A stretch of 36,987 bases of DNA. Origin: Verrucomicrobiota bacterium. GTDB taxonomy: Bacteria > Verrucomicrobiota > Verrucomicrobiia > Opitutales > Opitutaceae. The notes under the pieces are model-generated. The model was given only the letters and a program-made list of their open reading frames with translations, was not told the origin of the DNA and searched no databases. The DNA is taken from positions 1 through 36,987 of the forward strand of contig JANYFP010000324.1 of NCBI GenBank assembly GCA_025362555.1. The letters are read 5' to 3'. This document shows, piece after piece, positions 20,261 through 28,875 of this stretch. Position 1 is the first letter of the stretch, and each line of letters starts with the position of its first letter. Both the position numbers and the translations under genes were made by a program.

Positions 20261-21004
20261 TCATCGATACTCAATCCACTGCGGATCGGAGTATTGTTCG
20301 ATCAGGCCTGAAACTTCGTCTTCATTGAGGTCGGGCCAAGGTGTCTCGATCGCGTCCGAATTCAGGACCTGCGTCAGCGCCGTGGTGAAGCGATTTTGAA
20401 AATCATCCCAGTCGATGTTTTCGACGCTGCTTTTTTCAATCGAACCCTGAAAAAGCAGGCCGTGTTTGTTCCGCTTTTGCGCGGCACCCGCGATCTTCGC
20501 TCCGGTGCGGGTGTTCACGACATCGTAAAGTTCGGCGCGTTGGAAGCAAATGCCGGGGCCGGCGGGTGGGGTTCCTTGGCGGCAGGACGTTTCACCAGAA
20601 AGCGTGGCGACCTCTTCACACACTGTCTTCACGGCGGCTGGCTGGCCGAGTGCGCCTAGTGCTTTTGTCAGGCATTCGTGCACGAGGCGATACGATTGGG
20701 GTGCTCGCTCATCATAGAGCGGGTGGCTGCGGGGCAGCACAAGCGCGTAGGTCCAGTCATGACGGTGATCGACCAAGCCGCCGCCGGTGGGACGTCGACA
20801 CAAATCGAAGTGATCGTCGGTGGGAAGGCTTGCCCGGATAAAAGCAATTTTCTGACTGAAACCAAAGGTGAAAGCCGGTCCGCGCCACTCGTAGTGGCGA
20901 AAGCGCGGGACGGATTCCGGGTAACGTTGCAGTAGCAGAAAATCGAGCGCCATGTTTTCAGCGGCTCCGGCGGTGCGCGTGGGGAGAAGATGAAAAGGGG
21001 TCAT
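20261..21004 (-). CDS. Lipoate-protein ligase / octanoyltransferase family protein
   Basis: AAENMALDFLLLQRYPESVPRFRHYEWRGPAFTFGFSQK, RRPTGGGLVDHRHDWTYALVLPRSHPL, KIAGAAQKRNKHGLLFQGSI. Confidence 0.85.
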   Translation of the reverse strand: MTPFHLLPTRTAGAAENMALDFLLLQRYPESVPRFRHYEWRGPAFTFGFSQKIAFIRASLPTDDHFDLCRRPTGGGLVDHRHDWTYALVLPRSHPLYDERAPQSYRLVHECLTKALGALGQPAAVKTVCEEVATLSGETSCRQGTPPAGPGICFQRAELYDVVNTRTGAKIAGAAQKRNKHGLLFQGSIEKSSVENIDWDDFQNRFTTALTQVLNSDAIETPWPDLNEDEVSGLIEQYSDPQWIEYR

Positions 21005-21138
21005 GTCTGCTTCTGGTCTGATGAAGGATTTATTCTTCGCTTGGTGAGCCAACCCGAAAATTTAAAGAGCTGATGATTCGCATTCAAGCTGAGCACGGTG
21101 GAAATGGGCCGTTGCCGACGCACCGGGCCGAAGCGCTC

Positions 21139-22668
21139 TTATCGGCCACCCGCATCAAGCAGGTTGCGCACGCTGAGCGTCAGTTTGCTAAGGGCAAAAG
21201 GCTTGGGCAAATGAATGAGCGCCTTGGGGAGGAAATCGGGTAGTTGGGTGACAGCCGATTTGGCGGATAGGTCAATTAGTCTGAGATCCGGATTTTTCCC
21301 ATGCAGCTTGCGCACCAGCGTGGCCACGGTCTTTTCGTGGCACGGCGCCAGCACGAGCTGAGGTTTGAATTTCTTTTTAGCCAGCGCGGCGCTGGCGGCT
21401 TTCGCATTGGTCACGTCGGTCACCTTGTAGCCTTCAGTGGCGAGGATTCCCGCGATCATTTTACGCAGCACGGCATCCTGCTCGATGAGCAAAAGGGTTT
21501 CGGTTCCTTTTGTCGCGGGACGACTGCCTTGTTTGACCTGCGTGGTCTGCTCCGATTCCGGAGTTTCGGGCAAAAACACTTCAAAGGTCGTGCCTTGGCC
21601 GGGTGTGCTGCGCACGGAAATATAGCCATCATGCTGGCGGATAATCCCGAGCACGGTGGCCAGGCCTAACCCGGTGCCGGATGGTTTGGTGGTGAAAAAC
21701 GGCGCGAAAATTCGCTCCAACATTTCGGGTTCCATTCCCTCGCCGGTATCGGTGACCTGCATCGCCGGATAATATCCGTTAAGCATTCCGGGGGCGCGAC
21801 GGTCGGCATCTGCCGCCACCTGATGGTTATAAGTTCGGATCGTGAGTTTGCCGCCCGCGGGCATCGCTTCCCGGGCGTTGAAGCAGAGATTGAGCAACAC
21901 CTGTTGAAATTGGGTCGGATCGACGCGGGCGTTGCCCAAGCCGGAGGACAATCGCAGCTCCAATTCGACTTCATCGCCGGCGATGCGACGGAGAATTTCC
22001 GTGATCTCCCGAATCAGGGTATTGTAGTTTACGACCTTCACTTCGGTCTCATGGCGCTGGCTAAACTCAAGAATTTGGCGGGCGATCGCGGAAGCTTTCA
22101 GGCCGGCGCGATGAATTTCATCGAGATCTTTTTTCGCTTCTGGCGAACCGGCAATTTTCCGGCTCATGATTTCACAGTAACCGTTGATGATGGAGAGCAG
22201 GATGTTGAAATCATGCGCAACTCCGCTCGCGAGGCGGCCGACCGTATCGAGCTTGCGTGACTGCAACAGGGCGTCGCGGAGGCGTTTGATTTCAGATTGA
22301 TCCTGATAGAGCCCCACGAGCTGTCCCGCCGCCTCATCCGTTTCCATCAGGGCGCTGAAGTGCCAGCGGGCGAAAAACGGGCTGCCATCCTTGCGGCAGA
22401 GCCAACCCTCACCGCTGCTGTGATGGGCCGGCCGTGCATGGTGCAGCGGCGTGAGATCCGTCTTGGCTCCGTGCAGCAGGCGGGTGTTTTGGCCGACAAG
22501 TTCGGCGGAATCGTAGCCGGTGAGCAGGCAAAACGCCGGGTTTGCAAAAATAATTTCAACGCCACCGCGCTCCCAATGATCATGGGTGATCACGGCCGGT
22601 TCAGCCAGCGCCAACAGCATGGCGCGCTGGACCGGCAGAATCTCCATCAGTTGGTTGACTGGTACCAT
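21139..22668 (-). CDS. PAS-HisKA-HATPase sensor kinase with C-terminal degenerate receiver domain
   Basis: PAS ANPAFCLLTGYDSAELVGQNTRLL; H-box GRLASGVAHDFNILLSIINGY; ATP-lid GTGLGLATVLGIIRQHDGYISV; C-term LLLIEQDAVLRKMIAGILATEGYKVTDV. Confidence 0.92.
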   Translation of the reverse strand: MVPVNQLMEILPVQRAMLLALAEPAVITHDHWERGGVEIIFANPAFCLLTGYDSAELVGQNTRLLHGAKTDLTPLHHARPAHHSSGEGWLCRKDGSPFFARWHFSALMETDEAAGQLVGLYQDQSEIKRLRDALLQSRKLDTVGRLASGVAHDFNILLSIINGYCEIMSRKIAGSPEAKKDLDEIHRAGLKASAIARQILEFSQRHETEVKVVNYNTLIREITEILRRIAGDEVELELRLSSGLGNARVDPTQFQQVLLNLCFNAREAMPAGGKLTIRTYNHQVAADADRRAPGMLNGYYPAMQVTDTGEGMEPEMLERIFAPFFTTKPSGTGLGLATVLGIIRQHDGYISVRSTPGQGTTFEVFLPETPESEQTTQVKQGSRPATKGTETLLLIEQDAVLRKMIAGILATEGYKVTDVTNAKAASAALAKKKFKPQLVLAPCHEKTVATLVRKLHGKNPDLRLIDLSAKSAVTQLPDFLPKALIHLPKPFALSKLTLSVRNLLDAGGR

Positions 22669-22671
22669 GGG

Positions 22672-23307
22672 TTAGGGAGCAAGCCGTTCGACGACCCACT
22701 CACCGGCTTCGCGGCGGTAGCGCAAACGGTCGTGCAGGCGGCTGCGGCGGCCTTGCCAGAATTCAATGGTTTCCGGCGCGAGTCGAAATCCGCCCCACTG
22801 CGGTGGCAGGGGAACTTCGCGGCCTTCATATTTTTTATCCACGACACGATAGCTTTCCTCAATCACCGCCCGACCTGCGACCGGGGTGCTTTGGGGCGAC
22901 GCCCATGCCGCGAGCTGACTCGTGCGTGGGCGACTGTGAAAATACGCTTCCGCTTCCTCGCGAGCTACGCGCGTGACCGCACCTTCGATGATGATCTGGC
23001 GCTCCATTGTCACCCAAGGGAAAAGGAGGGTTGCTCGCGGATTTGCTTCGAGTTCGCGGCCCTTGCGGCTTTCGTAGTTGGAATAAAAGACAAACCCGCG
23101 GCCATCGCAGTTCTTGAGTAAAACCGTGCGCGCCGCAGGCCGACCGTCGCGACCGACCGTGGCGAGAGTCATCGCATTGGGTTCGGTGATTTTTGCGGCT
23201 TCGGCTTCCTGAAACCATTTCTCGAACTGGCGGAAGGGGTTTTTCTCGAGATCTTTTTCGAGTAACCCCGCCAGGCCGTAATCTTTTCGCATATCGGAAA
23301 GCGCCAT
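22672..23307 (-). CDS. pdxH: Pyridoxamine 5'-phosphate oxidase
   Basis: NAMTLATVGRDGRPAARTVLLKNCDGRGFVFYSNYESRKGRELEANPRATLLFPW; WASPQSTPV; PPQWGGFRLAPETIEFWQG. Confidence 0.96.
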   Translation of the reverse strand: MALSDMRKDYGLAGLLEKDLEKNPFRQFEKWFQEAEAAKITEPNAMTLATVGRDGRPAARTVLLKNCDGRGFVFYSNYESRKGRELEANPRATLLFPWVTMERQIIIEGAVTRVAREEAEAYFHSRPRTSQLAAWASPQSTPVAGRAVIEESYRVVDKKYEGREVPLPPQWGGFRLAPETIEFWQGRRSRLHDRLRYRREAGEWVVERLAP

Positions 23308-23436
23308 ATGTAATCCTTATCGTGAGATCGCATCCCGCGCTGTCAAAAATTAACCGATTCAGGGTGCGTAATCGAGGCCGCCCAAGGCGTGGGTTGATTA
23401 CCCTACCGGGGTTTCGTGAGGAGGGAGCGAGTGGTC

Positions 23437-23519
23437 TCGGGTTTGGCCGTTAATGGTTCTCGTTCTTAGGGCGGTTCTCCGCTTATCTGCCTGCGAAAGA
23501 ACATGAGAACCAAACCCGA
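23437..23519 (+). promoter_or_regulatory. Long imperfect hairpin overlapping the start codon of the M20 peptidase
   Basis: 23437-23446 TCGGGTTTGG pairs with 23510-23519; 23457-23461 TTCTC with 23505-23509; 23462-23467 GTTCTT with 23497-23502; ATG is 23503-23505. Confidence 0.6.
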
Positions 23520-24762
23520 TTCCGCCCAGTCGCCCGCGACCTACCTTGACCGGCACACCGCTGAGCTTACGGCCTTTTTGCAACAGCTTATCCGGCTGCG
23601 TACGGTTAATCCCCCGGGCGAAAATTACGGCGAAATCACCCTGCTGCTGGCGGACGCTTTGCGCGCTGTCGGGCTCAAGACTCGCCGGATTCCCATCCCG
23701 CGCGCCTTGCAGGCAAAGCTCCTGCCCGGATCGCTGGCCTATCCCCGTTACAATGTGATCGGCTCCTGGGATACGGGCGCAAAAAAAACGGTGCATTTCA
23801 ATGCCCACTACGACGTGGTGCCCGTTTCCGGCCAATGGCGCCACGGCGATGCCTTCAATCCGGCCGTCGAGAAAGGCTTGATTTACGGTCGCGGTACGGC
23901 CGACATGAAAGGCGCGATTGCCAGCATCGTATTCGCGCTGAAAGCGCTGAAAGAAAGCGGCGTTCGCCCTAATTTTAATATCGAGGTTTCGTTCACGGCC
24001 GATGAAGAGACGGATAGCGCGCTCGGTGCCGGTTGGGTGGCAGATCACGGCAAACTTCGCGCGGATTACGCCGTGGTGGGCGAAGGCGGCGAAGGCGATG
24101 CGATTTGCTGCGGACACAATGGGGTGGTGTGGCTAAATGTGCACGTGCACGGCAAAGCCGCTCATGGTTCTACGCCGGAGAAAGGCGTTAATGCTTTGGA
24201 AAAAATGTCCGCGCTGGTGCTGGCTTTCGAAGATTACAAACGCCGTTTAACCCGGCGTAAATTCCGTACCCCGGATGGTACCATCATGAATCCCACGGTG
24301 AATTTGGGCGGTGTTTTTGCCTCCGGCGACGGCGGCAAAGTTAATACGGTGCCGGCAGCCGCCAGCTTTTCGATCGACCGCCGCGTATTGCCCATTGAGG
24401 ACGTCCATCAGGTGGAGCGCGAACTCACTCGCTTTGTGAACGGAGCGGCAAAAAAAATTCCCGGTTGCCGGATCACGATCGAGAAAATTTCCGACAATTT
24501 TTCCTGCTACCATGCGCCGACGCATCCCTGGTTTGCGGCGATGCGGCAAAGTGTCGCGAAGGTGCGCAAGCAAAAGGCCAAATTCATGGTTTCCACGGGA
24601 TTCAACGACATGCACTTTTTTGCGCAGGTGTTGAAAATCCCCACTCTCGGCTACGGCCCGGGCGGCCACGATTACCATGCGGTGGATGAACGCGCGCGCA
24701 TCAAGGACTTGGTGGACACGGCGAAAATCTACGCGGATTTGTTGACCACATTTCAGGGGTGA
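23503..24762 (+). CDS. M20-family (ArgE/DapE-like) metallopeptidase
   Basis: RTVNPPGENYG, HFNAHYDVVPVSGQW, YGRGTADMKGAIASIVFALKAL, FTADEETDS, GEGGEGDAICCGHNGVVWLNVHVHGKAAHGSTPEKGVNALEKM. Confidence 0.93.
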   Translation: MRTKPDSAQSPATYLDRHTAELTAFLQQLIRLRTVNPPGENYGEITLLLADALRAVGLKTRRIPIPRALQAKLLPGSLAYPRYNVIGSWDTGAKKTVHFNAHYDVVPVSGQWRHGDAFNPAVEKGLIYGRGTADMKGAIASIVFALKALKESGVRPNFNIEVSFTADEETDSALGAGWVADHGKLRADYAVVGEGGEGDAICCGHNGVVWLNVHVHGKAAHGSTPEKGVNALEKMSALVLAFEDYKRRLTRRKFRTPDGTIMNPTVNLGGVFASGDGGKVNTVPAAASFSIDRRVLPIEDVHQVERELTRFVNGAAKKIPGCRITIEKISDNFSCYHAPTHPWFAAMRQSVAKVRKQKAKFMVSTGFNDMHFFAQVLKIPTLGYGPGGHDYHAVDERARIKDLVDTAKIYADLLTTFQG

Positions 24763-24789
24763 AGTGACCGGCGCGGCGCGAAGACGACG

Positions 24790-24811
24790 GCGGATAAATT
24801 CTTTTATCCGC
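24790..24811. other. Perfect 9-bp hairpin downstream of the M20 peptidase (no U-tract)
   Basis: GCGGATAAA-TTCT-TTTATCCGC. Confidence 0.6.
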
Positions 24812-25116
24812 TGGGAGTTCAAGGCCCCGAAGCTTGTCTTGGACTGTGAGTAGAGTCGAACGGCTCCGGCTTGGTTGGGTGGAAAGTGCCCTCACCCCGC
24901 GAGGCATGCGCACGCGAAACCTGAAATCAGTGGAGTGAGGTACCGTTGTTTGCTTACTGCAAACCCGGCATGCCCCGTTTCCGCCTGCTGGCTTCCCAGG
25001 GATCGTCCACCGGCCTTCGCCAGGGCGATTGTCCGGGCCGGTCGCCCGGCAAAGGCACCCCGCCCATAAAATCGATTTCAGCGAAAGGACTCGCCGCACT
25101 GATTTCGGAGGCAAGC

Positions 25117-25701
25117 TCAGTCTTTTAAGCCGTGCCGGATCATGCTGACCGCGATCGCGGCGAGCAGCATCGAGATGATTTTTGAGATGGCGCGCAGCCC
25201 GGTCGAACCGATCTTGCGACCGAACCATTCGCTGGAGTGTAGCGCGAAAACGACGATGGCCAAATTCGCTCCTAGCGCCACGAGCGTGACGGCCAAACCG
25301 ATGGTTTGAGTTTGCGCCAGTACCAGCAGGGTGGTGATCGAGGCGGGTCCGGCGATGAGTGGCATGCCGAGTGGCACTACGCCGAAATCTTCGGACAGCG
25401 GTTCGGCTTCCGTTGCAGGCTGGACCAAGTCTTTCGCCGCGATGATGAAAAGAATCAATCCACCTGCGACTTGGAAATCGCTCACCGAAATCCCGAGGGC
25501 CTTGAAGATGCTTTGTCCCAGAAATAAAAACCCGAGCGCGACCAGACCGCCGGTCCACGTGGCTTGACCGGCAATTTTTTGCCGGCGGGCGGGAGCGATA
25601 TTCTGACCCAGTCCGAGGAAGACGGCGGCCAATCCAATCGGATCGATCGCGATAAACAGGGGAATGAATGCCTGCAAAAATTTAGCGAGCCACTCGAACA
25701 T
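25117..25701 (-). CDS. MarC-family integral membrane protein
   Basis: FIPLFIAIDPIGLAAVFLGLGQNI, VAGGLILFIIAAKDL, VPLGMPLIAGPASITTLLVLAQT. Confidence 0.92.
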   Translation of the reverse strand: MFEWLAKFLQAFIPLFIAIDPIGLAAVFLGLGQNIAPARRQKIAGQATWTGGLVALGFLFLGQSIFKALGISVSDFQVAGGLILFIIAAKDLVQPATEAEPLSEDFGVVPLGMPLIAGPASITTLLVLAQTQTIGLAVTLVALGANLAIVVFALHSSEWFGRKIGSTGLRAISKIISMLLAAIAVSMIRHGLKD

Positions 25702-25758
25702 GAAGCCAGCCTGAGCGCGCGGAATAAAAACGCAACGCACGTCTGCCAGGTGTATGGC

Positions 25759-25821
25759 GCAGGTCAGGCTTTAGACCTGACATGCAGGCGAAGATGTCGG
25801 GGATAACTCCCGACCTACATC
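25759..25821. repeat. REPIN-like doublet
   Basis: AGGTCAGG-CTTTAGA-CCTGACAT and, on the opposite strand, AGGTCGGG-AGTTATC-CCCGACAT; two inverted 6-bp-stem/7-nt-loop hairpins. Confidence 0.8.
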
Positions 25822-25881
25822 AGGGCGCACCGAAGAGGAGGGCTTCTGGGATCAGGCCTTTGAATTAGGTGAAACTGCGGC

Positions 25882-27114
25882 TCAGTAGAGGAGGCGGGCG
25901 CGAATGGTGCCGGGGACGTTTTGCAATTCGTCGATGGCGATGACGCTCGCGGCGGCATCGACGTCCATCACGCAGTAGCCGATGTGCTCGTTCGTTTGCA
26001 GGTATTGCGCGGAGATGTTAATCGCGTGTTGGCTGAAGCGTTCGTTGATGTGCGCGAGGACGCCGGGTACGTTGCGGTGAATATGGAGGAGACGACTTTT
26101 TCCCGTGCCATGTTTCGGCAGGGTGACTTCGGGGAAATTCACGGCCGTGACCGTCGACCCGTTGTTGGAATAACGGATGAGTTTGTCGGCCACTTCAGTG
26201 CCGATGTTGGCCTGCGCCTCGATCGTCGAGCCGCCGATGTGCGGGGTGAGGATGACGTTGTCGAATTTCCGCAGCGCCGAAATGAATTCCTCGTCGTTGC
26301 CCTTCGGCTCAATGGGGAAGACATCGATCGCCGCGCCGGCGAGGTGTTGGCTTTCGAGTGCTTCGGCGAGTGCTTCGATGTCAACGACGGTCCCGCGCGC
26401 GGCGTTGATTAAGTGCGAACCTTTTTTCATGGCCGCCAGTTGCTCGCGGCCGATCAGGTGCTTAGTTTGGGGTGTTTCGGGCACATGCAACGTGACGGCA
26501 TCGCTTTCCGCCAGCAGCGCGGCGAGCGAGGGCATGGCGCGGGCGTTGCCGAGGGGAAGTTTGCCTTCGATGTCGTGGAACAGCACGCGCATGCCGAGTT
26601 GTTCGGCGAGAATACCGATTTGCGTGCCGATGTGTCCGTAGCCCACGATGCCAAGCGTTTTGCCCCGAACCTCCACGCTGCCGACGGCGCTCTTGGTCCA
26701 GCCGCCGCGATGTACGAGCGCATTTTTTTCCGGGATGCCACGCAGGAGCATGATGATTTCACCGAGGACCAATTCCGCGACGCTGCGCGTGTTGGAATAG
26801 GGCGCATTGAACACAGGGATGCCGCGGCGGGCGGCGGCGGCGAGGTCCACTTGATTGGTCCCGATGCAAAAGCAGCCGATCGCAATGAGCTTGGGCGCGG
26901 CGGCCAGCATTTCCTCGGTCACCTCGGTGCGGGAGCGAATGCCCAGGAAATGAACGTCGGCGAGCGCGGTCTTGAGGGCGTCGCCGGTGAGTGATTTGGC
27001 CAGGTTGCGGACGGCGGTGTAGCCATCGCGGGTGAGGGCATCGGTCGCATTGGCGTGCAGCCCCTCGAGGAAGAGGAATTTGATGCGGCTTTTATTGAAG
27101 GAGAGTTTTTTCAT
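25882..27114 (-). CDS. serA: D-3-phosphoglycerate dehydrogenase-like, with ACT domain
   Basis: IGCFCIGTNQVDLAAAARRGIPVFNAPYSNTRSVAELVLGEIIMLLR, LGIVGYGHIGTQIGILAEQLGM, INAARGTVVDIEAL, ILTPHIGGSTIEAQANIG, C-terminal ACT region. Confidence 0.94.
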   Translation of the reverse strand: MKKLSFNKSRIKFLFLEGLHANATDALTRDGYTAVRNLAKSLTGDALKTALADVHFLGIRSRTEVTEEMLAAAPKLIAIGCFCIGTNQVDLAAAARRGIPVFNAPYSNTRSVAELVLGEIIMLLRGIPEKNALVHRGGWTKSAVGSVEVRGKTLGIVGYGHIGTQIGILAEQLGMRVLFHDIEGKLPLGNARAMPSLAALLAESDAVTLHVPETPQTKHLIGREQLAAMKKGSHLINAARGTVVDIEALAEALESQHLAGAAIDVFPIEPKGNDEEFISALRKFDNVILTPHIGGSTIEAQANIGTEVADKLIRYSNNGSTVTAVNFPEVTLPKHGTGKSRLLHIHRNVPGVLAHINERFSQHAINISAQYLQTNEHIGYCVMDVDAAASVIAIDELQNVPGTIRARLLY

Positions 27115-27273
27115 GCCTGCGGTAGTGGCGCCGGATTTTAGCGGGTGAAGCCCGAAGGAATGAGGGACCGTCGTGCGGCGCAAATCATCCGCCTAGAAAA
27201 GAGGCTTGTGGTCGCCTTGGCGAGTCTGGTCGCGCTTGCCAGGAAATGAAATTCGCATTCGCTGAGGGCTGTC

Positions 27274-27735
27274 ATGCCTTCGAAACCCATACCCGGTTCT
27301 ACCGGCGACGTTCTCACTTGTTTGCCCTCGCCCTATTTGCCGCATCCGGCCACGGGGTTGCTGTACTTTCCGCGGTTTTTGGCAAAATGCCGGTATGTGA
27401 AAGAGCACGGCAAGCTGCCGCCGAGTTACGCGAAGAATTACAAGCGCGGGCTCGATCGTTTTATCAGCCAGCATTTGGGGATCGAGCCGGCAGCGGTGGA
27501 AAAAATCATATTCGAATCCGCGACGAACGAAGAGGTTGAAAGCAAATTAAAAGCGCTCTTGCCGGCGGATGTTCGCGCGGCGGCGTGGAATCGGAATGTG
27601 GTGCAAAAAGGCATGACTGAAAGTGGCCGCGGGTTCATGCTCGAATCACTCACGGTGATGGGTTGCGCGGATCGGATTGATGAAATCAAGAGTGTCGTCG
27701 ATATGATTGATTTCGACGAGGGTCGGATCGAGTGA
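27274..27735 (+). CDS. DUF5069-domain protein
   Basis: GLLYFPRFLAKCRYVKEHGKLPPSYAKNYKRGLDRFISQHLGIEPAAVEKII resembles DUF5069; family recalled from memory. Confidence 0.7.
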   Translation: MPSKPIPGSTGDVLTCLPSPYLPHPATGLLYFPRFLAKCRYVKEHGKLPPSYAKNYKRGLDRFISQHLGIEPAAVEKIIFESATNEEVESKLKALLPADVRAAAWNRNVVQKGMTESGRGFMLESLTVMGCADRIDEIKSVVDMIDFDEGRIE

Positions 27736-27745
27736 CGTTTGGTGG

Positions 27746-27767
27746 GAAACCTCCGCCGGGAGGTTTC
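27746..27767. terminator. Hairpin at convergent gene ends, possible terminator without strong U-tract
   Basis: GAAACCTCC-GCCG-GGAGGTTTC perfect 9-bp stem between the DUF5069 gene (+) and the receiver-kinase gene (-). Confidence 0.5.
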
Positions 27768-27793
27768 TCTGATCAGCCAATTTCCATTCCATT

Positions 27794-28873
27794 TCAGGTG
27801 CCGGGAGCGATCGGGACCTCGAACCAAAAAATTGAGCCACCTTCGGGAGGAAATTCGGCGCCGACGGTGCCTCCTTCGGCTTCGATCAGTTGTTTCACGA
27901 TGGAAAGTCCGAGCCCGGTGCTTTCCTCGCCACCCGTGGTCGGCGTGGAAAAGCGGGAGTATTCGACAAAGAGCCGGTCGCGTTCGTGGGCGGGTACACC
28001 CGGACCCTGGTCTTGAATTTCCGCGCGGAGTTTCGTTTCCACCCGGTGGGTCCGCACCACAATTCGACCGCCGAGTGGGTGAAACTTAATCGCGTTGCTG
28101 ACGTAGTTGCTGAGTGCTTGGTAAACGCAGCCGGCTTCTGCTTTGGCGAGCGGCAGATTATCGGCGAGTTCCAGTGAGAGCAGGAGATTTTTGCGCTCGA
28201 GGGCCGGCTCATTTTGCGCCGTGACGGCGGCGGCGATCAGGTTGAGATCGCTGCGGTCCATCGGGCCACGTTGCGTATCACCCGGTTTCCGAATATTCAG
28301 GAACGTGTCGATGATGCGGCGCATTTGCTGCGCGGACGAATTAATGCTTTCCAAATATTCCGCGACTGCCGGCGTGGCACCTTTTCGGCGGGCGAGCTCG
28401 CCGGACATGAGAATCAGGCAAAGGGGATTGCGCAAATCATGGCCGGCGATGCGCATGAATCGTTCCTTGAAAGAAAGCTGCTCTTGGAGTTCCAAACGCA
28501 GACGCCGCATGGTGAGATGTGTATTGATGCGGGCCAGCGCTTCTTCGTGCTGAATTGGTTTGGTGATGTAGTCGACCGCACCGCCCGCGAACGCTCGGAC
28601 TTTCTCCGCTGTATCGGTGAGCGCGGTCATGAAGATCACGGGGATATCCCGCGTGTTTGGCTGCGCTTTCAGCCGGCGACAGGTTTCGAAACCGTCGACT
28701 CCGGGCATCATCACATCGAGCAAAATCAGATCGGGCTGCGCGCGCGCGGTCTGGGCGATGGCGTCTTCTCCGTCCTCTGCGACCATCAGTTTGTAACCCG
28801 TTTCCGAGAGAGTATCCACGAGCACGCTCAGATTGGAAGGCGTGTCGTCGACGATTAGGATAGTGGAGGACAT
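27794..28873 (-). CDS. Receiver-HisKA-HATPase sensor kinase
   Basis: TILIVDDTPSNLSVL, LILLDVMMPGVDGFE, YITKPIQHEEAL, MRIAGHDLRNPLCLI, GLGLSIVKQLIEAEGG. Confidence 0.93.
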   Translation of the reverse strand: MSSTILIVDDTPSNLSVLVDTLSETGYKLMVAEDGEDAIAQTARAQPDLILLDVMMPGVDGFETCRRLKAQPNTRDIPVIFMTALTDTAEKVRAFAGGAVDYITKPIQHEEALARINTHLTMRRLRLELQEQLSFKERFMRIAGHDLRNPLCLILMSGELARRKGATPAVAEYLESINSSAQQMRRIIDTFLNIRKPGDTQRGPMDRSDLNLIAAAVTAQNEPALERKNLLLSLELADNLPLAKAEAGCVYQALSNYVSNAIKFHPLGGRIVVRTHRVETKLRAEIQDQGPGVPAHERDRLFVEYSRFSTPTTGGEESTGLGLSIVKQLIEAEGGTVGAEFPPEGGSIFWFEVPIAPGT

Positions 28874-28875
28874 GG

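Noticed and set aside
24875-25069. Small ORFs in the spacer between the M20 and MarC-family genes
   Set aside because: Composition Pro/Ala/Arg-rich without domain; the spacer is better described as structured non-coding DNA.
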